41,425 bases of DNA from Bacillota bacterium (GTDB lineage: Bacteria > Bacillota > Clostridia > Christensenellales > UMGS416). Below the pieces are notes generated by a model. It made no database searches and was not told the origin of the DNA. It saw only the letters and a list, made by a program, of their open reading frames with translations. The position numbers and the translations under genes were made by a program. This document shows positions 22,720 through 29,699 of this stretch, piece by piece. The number at the start of each line of letters is the position of its first letter. The stretch's first letter is position 1. The stretch lies in NCBI GenBank assembly GCA_023428265.1, contig JAEYYW010000111.1, forward strand, positions 1 to 41,425, read 5' to 3'.

Positions 22720-23313
22720 ATGGAGTTTCCCCGTCTGGAGATCACTAGGCAGGATGCCCAAATAGAGGTGACGACCCACAAGGCCAAGGTGGAAATCTCG
22801 ACGCGCAGGCCGCAGTTTCGCATGCTCCGCAACCACGCGCGCTTCCGGATGGACCGGCAGATGCCCACGATGCGCGTGGACCGCACGCAGCAAAACACGA
22901 TGCTGGGCATCGGGCCGGTGCTGCAATCGGCCAGGCAGTATTTTGCGGACTCCCTGCAGCAGGGCATCGACAGCATCGCGATCATCGCCGGGGAAGGCGA
23001 CGTGCTGATGCGGATTGAAAACAAAGGCAATGCCCTGGCTGATATCGGCGCGCAGGCCTATGACGGCAGCGAGCGGGAGCTGAACATCTCGGCGCTGCCG
23101 CAGGCGGAAATCAACTGGGATCCCGGCTATTTCAACCTCAACTGGACGCCGGCCTCCCTTTCCCTGGAATGGGACACCAGCGCCTGGGCAGACATCCGCG
23201 TGGAGCCCCATTACGTGGAAATCCGCATGAAGCAGTATCCGGAGCTGAAGATCCGGGTGTATTACGACACCAAAGCGCAAACCGGCGGGAAGCATTTGGA
23301 TAAGTATCTGTAG
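22720..23313 (+). CDS. DUF6470 (YviE-like) flagellar-locus protein
   Basis: The 197-residue protein matches the YviE-like family by position and pattern: a repetitive N-terminus FPRLEITRQDAQIEVTTHKA, central QSARQYFADSLQQGIDSIA, and a C-terminal beta-rich part with alternating Trp/Glu/Val ending VEIRMKQYPELKIRVYY. Its function is unknown; it is found between flgL and fliW in Bacillus and Clostridia. No signal peptide or membrane helix is present. It is presumably read from the sigma-D promoter upstream. Confidence 0.85.
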   Translation: MEFPRLEITRQDAQIEVTTHKAKVEISTRRPQFRMLRNHARFRMDRQMPTMRVDRTQQNTMLGIGPVLQSARQYFADSLQQGIDSIAIIAGEGDVLMRIENKGNALADIGAQAYDGSERELNISALPQAEINWDPGYFNLNWTPASLSLEWDTSAWADIRVEPHYVEIRMKQYPELKIRVYYDTKAQTGGKHLDKYL

Positions 23314-23415
23314 CCAGTAGTCAGTAGTCAGTAGGAAGCGGTCTGTTGCAGGAAAGAATCCTGTTTGACACAGCCAGGCACAGGGAATCTATTGTGTATA
23401 GAAAGGAAACCACCC

Positions 23416-23898
23416 ATGACATTCAAGTCCAGGCGGTTTGGGGAAATCGACGCCCCCGAGGACAAGGTAATCCGTTTCAACGGCGGCATTCCCGGGTTGG
23501 AATGCATGAAACGGTGCATACTCATAAAAGTCGAGGAGACTTTGCCCTTCTACTGGCTGCAGTCCCTGATCGACGGAGACGTTGCCTTGCCGGTGATCCA
23601 TTCGTCCATCATCGACGAAAACTATTCCCTGAGTGTGGATGACAACGTGTTTGAAGAGCTGCAGATTGAGCGTGAGGAAGATCTGCTGATCGTCAACGTG
23701 GCCGTGATCCCGCAGGAGCTTTCCAAAATGACGGCCAACATGGCCGCGCCGCTGCTGATCAACATTGAGAAAAACATCGGCAGGCAGGTGATCCTGGATA
23801 ACAATGCCTATCAAATGCGCCAGCCCATCTATGATGTGGTGTGCCGCAGCATAAAGGAGGTACACGACCGTGCTGGTGCTGACCAGAAAGGTGAATGA
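23416..23898 (+). CDS. fliW: Flagellar assembly factor FliW
   Basis: The 160-residue protein has the FliW pattern: FGEIDAPEDKVIRFNGGIPG at the N-terminus and LLIVNVAVIPQELSKMTANM then APLLINIEKNIGRQVILDN in the C-terminal half. FliW binds either flagellin or CsrA; when flagellin is exported, FliW is freed and blocks CsrA, relieving flagellin mRNA repression. ATG at 23416 is chosen because GAAAGGA lies eight bases upstream and it gives the family N-terminus. The 3' end overlaps csrA by 29 bases. Confidence 0.95.
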   Translation: MTFKSRRFGEIDAPEDKVIRFNGGIPGLECMKRCILIKVEETLPFYWLQSLIDGDVALPVIHSSIIDENYSLSVDDNVFEELQIEREEDLLIVNVAVIPQELSKMTANMAAPLLINIEKNIGRQVILDNNAYQMRQPIYDVVCRSIKEVHDRAGADQKGE

Positions 23899-24103
23899 GG
23901 CCATTCAGCTTGGCGAAGAGATTACCATCACCGTGGTCAGCATTGAGGGCGACCGGGTCAAAATCGGCATCGACGCGCCCCGGAGCATGAGGATCTTTCG
24001 CAAGGAGCTGGTCGTGGAGACGATGAACGTCAACAAGGAAGCCGTGGAGACGGCGCCGCTCAATCTGGGCGCCAGCCTGAACGACGAGATCAAAAAGAAA
24101 TAA
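23870..24103 (+). CDS. csrA: Carbon storage regulator CsrA
   Basis: The 77-residue protein begins MLVLTRKVNEAIQLGEEITI and continues VVSIEGDRVKIGIDAP, the conserved CsrA beta-strands, followed by a C-terminal extension typical of FliW-linked CsrA. It is a dimeric RNA-binding protein that recognises GGA in hairpin loops. The start is GTG with a perfect AAGGAGGT seven bases upstream, located inside fliW, so the two are co-translated. Its main target here is probably the flagellin leader. Confidence 0.96.
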   Translation: MLVLTRKVNEAIQLGEEITITVVSIEGDRVKIGIDAPRSMRIFRKELVVETMNVNKEAVETAPLNLGASLNDEIKKK

Positions 24104-24117
24104 TCTTGGGCACCGCT

Positions 24118-24143
24118 TAAGATTGGAAAAAGATCACCGATAT
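24118..24143 (+). promoter_or_regulatory. Sigma-D promoter of flagellin
   Basis: TAAG (24118-24121), 15-bp spacer, CCGATAT (24137-24143). It starts a leader of about 125 nt before the flagellin ATG. Confidence 0.7.
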
Positions 24144-24237
24144 ACTGGTTGTAAGCCATTCCTTCGCAACAGGCACGCTCGAGGCGCCAGCAGCGGGCCC
24201 GGAGGCGGGGGGCGGGCAACACAATAAAAAGAAGTAT

Positions 24238-24272
24238 GGCAAGGATGCCGTACAGAAAGACTCAAGGAGGAA
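24238..24272 (+). promoter_or_regulatory. Paired CsrA-binding sites in flagellin leader
   Basis: The first site is a small hairpin with stem GGCA (24238-24241) / TGCC (24246-24249) and loop AGGA. The second is the Shine-Dalgarno AAGGAGGA (24264-24271), also presenting GGA. In Bacillus the hag leader has the same two-site design, and CsrA bound to both blocks ribosome entry. Assignment here is by sequence resemblance. Confidence 0.65.
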
Positions 24273-24277
24273 TACCC

Positions 24278-25426
24278 ATGAGGATCAATCACAACACTTC
24301 GGCTCTCAACACCTATCGTCAGCTGACGATCAACAACTCCGGCGGCGCCAAGTCGCTGGAAAAGCTCTCTTCCGGTCTGAGGATCAACCGCGCCGGTGAC
24401 GACGCAGCAGGCCTCGCGATTTCTGAAAAGATGCGCGGCCAGATCCGCGGCCTCGACCAGGCCAGCCGCAATGCCCAGGATGGCATCTCCCTCATCCAGA
24501 CGGCTGAAGGCGCCCTGAGCGAGACCCACAGCATGCTGCAGCGTATGCGCGAGCTGGCTGTGCAGGCCAACAACGGCACCAACACCACCGCTGACTTGGA
24601 CGAAATCCAGAAGGAAATCACCGAGCTCAAGTCGGAAATCACCCGCGTTGCCAACAAGACCGAGTTCAACACCCAGAACCTGCTGGGCGGCTCCCTGGGC
24701 GTGAAGGCTGCCGACGGCACCACCACGATCGCGCAGTATGCCGCGGCCGGCATCAGCTTTGACGTGTCCGGCGTGGAATCCGGCGAGACGCTGACCTTTG
24801 CCCGCACCGGGACAACACTGACGCTGACCGGCACCAACAGCGGTGTGTCGCAGACGCTGACGCTCGCCGACACCACCGCCATCGCGGCCGGCACCGTGCT
24901 GAACTTTGACGCCATGGGCGTGAAGATGTCCTTCAGCGCCAACGTCAACCTGGCCACCGGCGTGAACGGCGGCGACATCGCAGCTGACACCGTGACCACC
25001 ACCGGCAACGCCCTGGCTTTCCAGATCGGCGCCAACGGCAGCACCACGCTGAGCATCTCCATCTCCGACATGAAGGCCAATGCTCTTGGCAAGACGGCTT
25101 CCAACGCCTCCGTCGCTTCTCTGGACGATGTGAACGTGGTCACCAAGTCCTTCGACGACAACCTGGAAGTCATTGACGCGGCCATCAAGGAAGTTTCCGC
25201 TCAGCGCTCCTCTCTGGGTGCCTGGCAGAACCGCCTCGAGCACACGATCAACAACCTCGGCACCTCCAGCGAAAACCTGACCGCCGCCGAATCCCGCGTC
25301 TGCGATGTGGACATGGCCAAGGAAATGATGGAGTACACCAAGAACAACATCCTTTCCCAGGCTGCCACAGCGATGCTGGCCCAGGCCAATCAGGCCCCGC
25401 AGGGCGTGCTCCAGCTGCTCAGGTAA
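24278..25426 (+). CDS. hag: Flagellin
   Basis: The 382-residue filament subunit has the conserved D0/D1 N-terminus (MRINHNTSALNTYRQLTINN, then LSSGLRINRAGDDAAGLAIS and ELAVQANNGTN) and C-terminus (LGAWQNRLEHTINNLGTSSE, then AKEMMEYTKNNILSQAATAM ending QGVLQLLR). The middle (about 150-290) is a Thr/Gly/Ala-rich variable domain. The N-terminal TLR5-recognised region is intact. ATG at 24278 is set by AAGGAGG; an upstream in-frame ATG at 24236 lies inside the regulatory leader. Unusually, the motif SRVCDVDMAKEM has Cys where Arg is usual. Expression should depend on sigma-D and on CsrA/FliW. Confidence 0.97.
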   Translation: MRINHNTSALNTYRQLTINNSGGAKSLEKLSSGLRINRAGDDAAGLAISEKMRGQIRGLDQASRNAQDGISLIQTAEGALSETHSMLQRMRELAVQANNGTNTTADLDEIQKEITELKSEITRVANKTEFNTQNLLGGSLGVKAADGTTTIAQYAAAGISFDVSGVESGETLTFARTGTTLTLTGTNSGVSQTLTLADTTAIAAGTVLNFDAMGVKMSFSANVNLATGVNGGDIAADTVTTTGNALAFQIGANGSTTLSISISDMKANALGKTASNASVASLDDVNVVTKSFDDNLEVIDAAIKEVSAQRSSLGAWQNRLEHTINNLGTSSENLTAAESRVCDVDMAKEMMEYTKNNILSQAATAMLAQANQAPQGVLQLLR

Positions 25427-25456
25427 TTGCAGCAACCGCAACCTACTGGCGCATTT

Positions 25457-25484
25457 GGAGAGGGCGAAAGCCCTCTCCTTTTTT
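25457..25484 (+). terminator. Flagellin terminator
   Basis: Arms GGAGAGGGC (25457-25465) and GCCCTCTCC (25470-25478) with a GAAA loop, then six T residues. It marks the end of the flagellar block. Confidence 0.9.
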
Positions 25485-25547
25485 GTTTCCCACCCATTTC
25501 AGTAACCAATTTTTGTATTTTGTCGTAAAAAACTTGTAAAATTCCTA

Positions 25548-25575
25548 TTGTAATTCTTCTGCAACCTGCTATACT
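25548..25575 (+). promoter_or_regulatory. Promoter of the padR operon
   Basis: TTGTAA (25548-25553), 16-bp spacer, TATACT (25570-25575). TTGTAA also occurs at about 25534, giving a short direct repeat over the -35 that could be an operator for the PadR protein. Confidence 0.5.
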
Positions 25576-25673
25576 ATCAGTAGTAAACAATAAACAGTAG
25601 TGAGCGGCGGGCAGTACAACACCAAATTGAAATGCTCGCCGAGGTGAAAGACCATCAATGGGAGGATGATCCG

Positions 25674-25994
25674 GTGAATATTCAATTCAAAAAAGGCGTA
25701 TTGGAGTTGTGTGTGCTCTCCCTTCTGGCCAAGGGGGACCGCTACGGCTACGAGCTCGCCAGCAGTCTGTCTCAATCCATTGACATTTCCGACGGCACGA
25801 TCTACCCGATCCTGCGCCGCCTGAAGGAGGAAGGATTTGTGACGACCTATCTACAGGAGGCCAGCGGCGGTCCGCCCCGAAAGTATTACGCTCTCACCGA
25901 CTCGGGCGTGCTGGAGCAGAAGAAGCTGGAGCAGGAATGGGTGGAATTTGTGGAATGTGTCAACGTGGTGTTGAAGGAGGGGACGATTCAATGA
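25674..25994 (+). CDS. PadR-family transcriptional regulator
   Basis: The 106-residue protein has the PadR winged helix: FKKGVLELCVLSLLAKGDRY, then GYELASSLSQ, SDGTIYPILRRLKEEGFVTT and RKYYALTDSGVLEQKKL. PadR proteins repress stress or transport genes and often control membrane protein operons with DUF1700. GTG at 25674 is preferred because GGAGG lies eight bases upstream; in-frame codons further up lack a site. The stop overlaps the next start, so it heads a four-gene operon. Confidence 0.93.
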   Translation: MNIQFKKGVLELCVLSLLAKGDRYGYELASSLSQSIDISDGTIYPILRRLKEEGFVTTYLQEASGGPPRKYYALTDSGVLEQKKLEQEWVEFVECVNVVLKEGTIQ

Positions 25995-26557
25995 ACAAGC
26001 AATCATATCTCCTTTCGCTGGGCGGCGCGCTGCAGCGCCTGAAGCCGGAGGAACGGCGGGAGATCCTGAATGATTTTGAGGAGCATTTCGCCAACGGCCT
26101 TGCCGGCGGCAAGACCGAGGAGGAGGTGGCCAGAGAGCTGGGCGACCCGCTCTCGCTGGCCGCGCAATACACCGAGGGGCTGCCGGAGCCCGCGAAGCCC
26201 GTCACCGCTGCCGGTGTGGCCAGTGGTATCCTGGCGGGGTTTGCGCTGATCCTGTTTGACTGCATCATCGCAGCACCGCTGGTCGCGGTGATGATCGCCA
26301 TCTGGATCACGTTTTGGTCTATGGTGTTGGTTTTTCTCGCCGTGTCTTTGGTTTTGTTTGCGGCTCCGTTCATCACCTGGGGTGTGCTCCCCGGCATCCT
26401 GTCGGCTTTGGGCTGCTTCCTGCTGGGCATCGCGGCCCTGGCGCTCACGGCGCTGGCCGGCATCGGCATGGTGTTTGTGACCAAATGGTTCTTCAGGGGC
26501 CTGGCGGAATATGTGAAGGCCCACATCCGTATCATCAAAGGAGGTGCCAGGGCATGA
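25991..26557 (+). CDS. DUF1700 membrane protein
   Basis: The 188-residue protein has the DUF1700 N-terminal cytoplasmic part (MNKQSYLLSLGGALQRLKPE, then ILNDFEEHFANGLAGGKTEE, ARELGDPLSLA) and three or four transmembrane helices between about 80 and 165. The N-terminal module resembles sequences that interact with PadR regulators or act as membrane sensors. The ATG follows AAGGAGGG by eight bases and overlaps the padR stop; the end overlaps the next gene by four bases. Function in envelope stress is inference from linkage. Confidence 0.88.
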   Translation: MNKQSYLLSLGGALQRLKPEERREILNDFEEHFANGLAGGKTEEEVARELGDPLSLAAQYTEGLPEPAKPVTAAGVASGILAGFALILFDCIIAAPLVAVMIAIWITFWSMVLVFLAVSLVLFAAPFITWGVLPGILSALGCFLLGIAALALTALAGIGMVFVTKWFFRGLAEYVKAHIRIIKGGARA

Positions 26558-27468
26558 ACGCGGACAATTTGAAAAAGGAAATCAAGAGGATCCGGATTGG
26601 CCATGTGGCATTGCTCCTGGCGGGCGTCTTCATCGCGTTCTCCATCCTCGGCAGCGTGCTTCTGTTTGCCGGCGGCTGGCGGTTCGGCAGCCTAGCGGGC
26701 ATCAACTTGTCAGACCACAGGCAGTCCGTCAGATTCGGCCCCAGCCAGACCTATGACGTGAACGACCGCAAGGAGCTGGATCTGGAGGGTGTGGACGCGA
26801 TCCGCATTGTGACCGTGTCTGACGACCCGGTAATTTCGGCGGGCGGCACCAAGGTGGTGGCGCAACTGAAGGGCCGGAGCATCAGCAGCGGCGGGCCTGT
26901 CTCGCTGGATGCCCGCAAAAGCGGCTCCACGTTGATCATTGAGGTGAAATATCCGGCTTCCAGCAGCAGGATTGACACGGCGCTCACCATCACGATCCCG
27001 GAGTCGTTTGCCGGCGATCTGCAGGTGAGCACCACCAGCGGCGACGTGGCCGCCGATGGCCTGCCGTTCCGGCTGGGAAGCGTGAGCCTGCAATCGGTGT
27101 CCGGCAACATTGACTTCAGCACGGCGGGCTATTCAAAACTTTCCGCCGGCACCGTGTCCGGGAGCATCCATCTGGCCGGCATTGCCGCGGAGACCCATGC
27201 CAGCACCACGTCCGGCGATGTGTCGCTGGACTACGCAGCCTATAAAACAACCACGGTGAGCACCGTGTCCGGCAGCGTGATTGCACGCATCCCTGACGCT
27301 GAGGGGTTCACCGTTGATTTCACCAGCACGTCCGGCGACTTCACATCCAGCCATCCGGCTCTTCCGGTCAACGGCGCGGAGCACAGGTTTCGCGGCACAG
27401 CCAATCAGGGAGACGCCACACTCAAAGTCAACACAACATCCGGCGACATGGATGTTTATGGAAAGTAG
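26554..27468 (+). CDS. DUF4097 beta-repeat membrane protein (1)
   Basis: The 304-residue protein has an N-terminal cytoplasmic stretch and one membrane helix (about 19-40, LLLAGVFIAFSILGSVLLFA), then a long outside region of short beta repeats with the pattern VSGSI / TSGDV (for example TTSGDVAADGL, VSGNIDFST, VSGSIHLAG, TSGDVSLDY, TSGDMDVYG). This is the DUF4097 right-handed beta-helix-like fold, often the outer partner of PadR/DUF1700. The start ATG overlaps the DUF1700 TGA. It is paralogous to the next gene, which is a lipoprotein in place of a membrane-helix protein. Confidence 0.88.
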   Translation: MNADNLKKEIKRIRIGHVALLLAGVFIAFSILGSVLLFAGGWRFGSLAGINLSDHRQSVRFGPSQTYDVNDRKELDLEGVDAIRIVTVSDDPVISAGGTKVVAQLKGRSISSGGPVSLDARKSGSTLIIEVKYPASSSRIDTALTITIPESFAGDLQVSTTSGDVAADGLPFRLGSVSLQSVSGNIDFSTAGYSKLSAGTVSGSIHLAGIAAETHASTTSGDVSLDYAAYKTTTVSTVSGSVIARIPDAEGFTVDFTSTSGDFTSSHPALPVNGAEHRFRGTANQGDATLKVNTTSGDMDVYGK

Positions 27469-27480
27469 AGGGAGAAGACA

Positions 27481-28320
27481 ATGAAAAACAAAATGCTCAG
27501 GGCAGTGGCCTGCGTGTTGGCGCTGGCTCTGGCGGCGGCGCTGACGGCAGGGTGCGGTTTCATTTCCCGCGCGTCCAACGGCGACATCGTGATTGCCGGC
27601 GGCGAGCTTTATGAGGTGAACGACCGGGAGGCCCTGGATCTGCAGGGTGTGGACAGGATCTCGATCTCCGGCGTGTCTGACAAGGTGACGGTGCGGGTGG
27701 GTAAGGAGCCCACGGCTGAGCTCACCGGCCAGTGCCGCAGCGTGGGCGACCCGGTGAAGCTGGAGGTCAGCAAAGCCGGCGGGAAACTGATCGTTGAGGT
27801 GAAGTATCCCAACAATGTGATCCGCAGCAGCAACACCGATCTGGTGGTCACGCTGCCGGAGGAGTATGAGGGCGGTCTGAGCGCCTCCACCGTCAGCGGC
27901 GGCATTGTGGCGACGAGCCTGCCGCTCAAGCTCGCCCAGGTGCATCTGAACACCGTTTCCGGCGGGATCCAGTTCAACGCTTCCTGTGAGTCGCTGGAAG
28001 CAGGCACCATCTCCGGCAGTGTGGAGATCGGCGGAATCACCGGGCCCACCACCGTCACCACGGTGTCAGGCGAAGTGGTGCTGGCGTATGACAAGGCTGC
28101 CGATACCAAGGTGGACACCGTCTCCGGATCGGTTGGGGCCAGAGTGCCCAAAGACGCTTCGTTCCAGATTGATTTTAGCTCGGTTTCCGGCAGCTTCCGC
28201 TCCAGCCATTCGGGCATCAACGTGAGCAAAGCCGGGAGCGGCTTCTCCGCCTCTGTGGGAGAGGGCGGCGCGCTCATCAAGGTGAGCACCACCTCCGGAA
28301 GCTTCAAACTGGAAGAATGA
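27481..28320 (+). CDS. DUF4097 lipoprotein (2)
   Basis: The 279-residue protein has a lipoprotein signal (MKNKMLRAVACVLALALAAA then LTAGC) and the same DUF4097 repeats as its neighbour: STVSGGIVATSL, VSGGIQFNA, ISGSVEIGG, VSGEVVLAY, VSGSVGARV, TSGSFKLEE. Both proteins share the segment YEVNDREALDLQGVDRISI / YDVNDRKELDLEGVDAIRI, so they arose by duplication with a change of anchoring. A GGGAGAAG site precedes the ATG. It ends the operon at a terminator eight bases downstream. Confidence 0.9.
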   Translation: MKNKMLRAVACVLALALAAALTAGCGFISRASNGDIVIAGGELYEVNDREALDLQGVDRISISGVSDKVTVRVGKEPTAELTGQCRSVGDPVKLEVSKAGGKLIVEVKYPNNVIRSSNTDLVVTLPEEYEGGLSASTVSGGIVATSLPLKLAQVHLNTVSGGIQFNASCESLEAGTISGSVEIGGITGPTTVTTVSGEVVLAYDKAADTKVDTVSGSVGARVPKDASFQIDFSSVSGSFRSSHSGINVSKAGSGFSASVGEGGALIKVSTTSGSFKLEE

Positions 28321-28326
28321 CCGAGT

Positions 28327-28349
28327 GCGCCCCCCGCGGGGCGCTTTTT
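28327..28349 (+). terminator. Terminator of the padR operon
   Basis: Arms GCGCCCC (28327-28333) and GGGGCGC (28338-28344) followed by TTTTT. Confidence 0.8.
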
Positions 28350-28391
28350 GCCGGCAGCAGGGCGGAGGCCCTCCATGCCCGATGATAGGAA

Positions 28392-28421
28392 AAGCCCCCG
28401 CGCAAATCTGCGCGGGGGTTT
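28392..28421. terminator. Bidirectional hairpin in the 28.3-28.6 kb gap
   Basis: Arms AAGCCCCCGCGCA (28392-28404) and TGCGCGGGGGTTT (28409-28421). It is a second stop for the padR operon and could also end the minus-strand tRNA transcript. Between it and the tRNA (28422-28614) nothing else was recognised. Confidence 0.6.
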
Positions 28422-28614
28422 CATCACATTATTATCCCACGGTGCCGTCCACCCCGAATTAATCACCCGCCGCACTGGCAGGTGGGTGCCCTGCCCGCAT
28501 TTACTGCCTTCCCCTCAGAGGGGGCATGACATCCATGCATATGGGACTCCGGGCTCCCGTTTATGATCTGTGGGTTTAAATACGGAGCTAACGCACACCC
28601 CAGGATATTTGGTT

Positions 28615-28691
28615 TGGTGGGATCAAATGGGCTCGAACCATCGACCTCCACGATGTCAACGTGGCGCTCTAGCCAGCTGAGCTATGATCCC
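28615..28691 (-). tRNA. tRNA-Val (anticodon GAC)
   Basis: On the minus strand the acceptor arms GGGATCA and TGATCCC pair, the D arm reads GCTCAGCTGGCTAGAGC, the anticodon arm is CCACG-TTGACAT-CGTGG with GAC at positions 34-36, and the T arm carries GGTTCGAGCC. The discriminator is A and CCA is encoded. It reads GUC and GUU valine codons. It stands alone between two plus-strand units. Confidence 0.95.
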
Positions 28692-28704
28692 GAATCGCAT
28701 TTCT

Positions 28705-28732
28705 ATTATACACAAAGTTAAGGGGAAATCAA
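28705..28732 (-). promoter_or_regulatory. Promoter of the tRNA gene
   Basis: On the minus strand TTGATT (28732-28727), 16-bp spacer, TATAAT (28710-28705), about 14 bases before the tRNA 5' end. Confidence 0.7.
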
Positions 28733-28882
28733 GACTCAATCCAGAAACTGTCATGCGGAGCGTGGCGAAAAATTTCATCCGGTTGATTGCAATTTTGCGT
28801 TTCACAGCCGGATATCGCTCATAAAACAGCCGCAGCCGTTATACCTTACTAATGCGCGACGGCTGGTTTCCAAGATAACTGT

Positions 28883-28910
28883 TTGCGGAAGCCGGCCTGT
28901 GTGTTAGAAT
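28883..28910 (+). promoter_or_regulatory. Candidate promoter of DUF2927 lipoprotein genes
   Basis: TTGCGG (28883-28888), 16-bp spacer, TAGAAT (28905-28910). The -10 lies close to the start codon, giving a leader of under 20 bases. The rest of 28733-28882 holds nothing recognised. Confidence 0.4.
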
Positions 28911-28929
28911 TTTGCAAGGATGTGGAAAG

Positions 28930-29670
28930 GTGAGAAGACTTTCCCTTCTGCCAGCCCTGTTGCTGCTGTTGCTGTGCGGTTGCGGCCGCGCTGCCGGCAT
29001 GGGGCGGCCGGAAGCCGCTGCGCCCGTTGCCACCGCTGCCGTGGCGGACCCCGCGCGGCAGGCTGCGCTGGACTATTTTTCGGAGATCGCGTTCGGCAGC
29101 GAATACGGCATTGCGGACAAACGCATCCGCAAATGGACCGTGCCCATCCGGGCTGCCGTGCACGGTAAACCCACCGATGAGGACATGGCCGCAATCCAGC
29201 GCGTGATGGACGGCATGAACGCCGTGAAGGGTTTCCCCGGCATTTCCCTTGTGGATGAAAGCCCCAACATGGACATCCACTTTGTGCCGCTGGAGGAGAT
29301 GGACAAGACCGTGTCCGGCTATGTTGAGGGCAACTGGGGCTTCTTCACGGTGCGCTATGGCGCCGGCGGCATCCGCGAATCCTGCGTGGCCATCGCCAGC
29401 GACGCCACAGACCAGCAGGCCCGCAACCATCTTTTGTTTGAGGAGATCATTCAGTCCGCCGGCCTCATGCGCGATTCAGACCGCTACGCCGACAGCATCT
29501 TCTACGGCCAGTGGACCACGGTGCAGCAGCCGGATGAGATGGATTGGGAGCTCATGGGCATGCTTTACCTGCCCCAGATCAAGACGGGGATGGGCATGGA
29601 GCAGGCAATGGACCTGCTGGAGCAATATGAAAAGACCGCGCCGGGCAGCTCGAATGCGCCGGCCAGCTGA
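28930..29670 (+). CDS. DUF2927-like lipoprotein, single domain
   Basis: The 246-residue protein has a short lipoprotein signal (LSLLPALLLLLLCGC, cysteine at about residue 17) and one DUF2927-type domain: YFSEIAFGSEYGIADKRIRK, KWTVPIRAAVHGKPTDED, VKGFPGISLV, and near the C-terminus LLFEEIIQSAGLMRDSDRYA, SIFYGQWTTV and a DWELMGMLYLPQIKTGM tail. The family is exported and of unknown function. The helix where a zinc protease would have HExxH reads EEIIQ, so no metal site is visible. GTG at 28930 follows AAGGA by nine bases. It is followed by a two-domain relative and is probably co-transcribed with it. Confidence 0.8.
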   Translation: MRRLSLLPALLLLLLCGCGRAAGMGRPEAAAPVATAAVADPARQAALDYFSEIAFGSEYGIADKRIRKWTVPIRAAVHGKPTDEDMAAIQRVMDGMNAVKGFPGISLVDESPNMDIHFVPLEEMDKTVSGYVEGNWGFFTVRYGAGGIRESCVAIASDATDQQARNHLLFEEIIQSAGLMRDSDRYADSIFYGQWTTVQQPDEMDWELMGMLYLPQIKTGMGMEQAMDLLEQYEKTAPGSSNAPAS

Positions 29671-29699
29671 TCAATACAAGGGATGAGGAGACCACACCG

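Noticed and set aside
23317..23336. Tandem CAGTAGT repeat after the DUF6470 gene
   Set aside because: Only about two and a half units of seven bases; too short to treat as a functional or variable repeat.
24134..25441. 435-codon minus-strand frame
   Set aside because: Antisense of flagellin.
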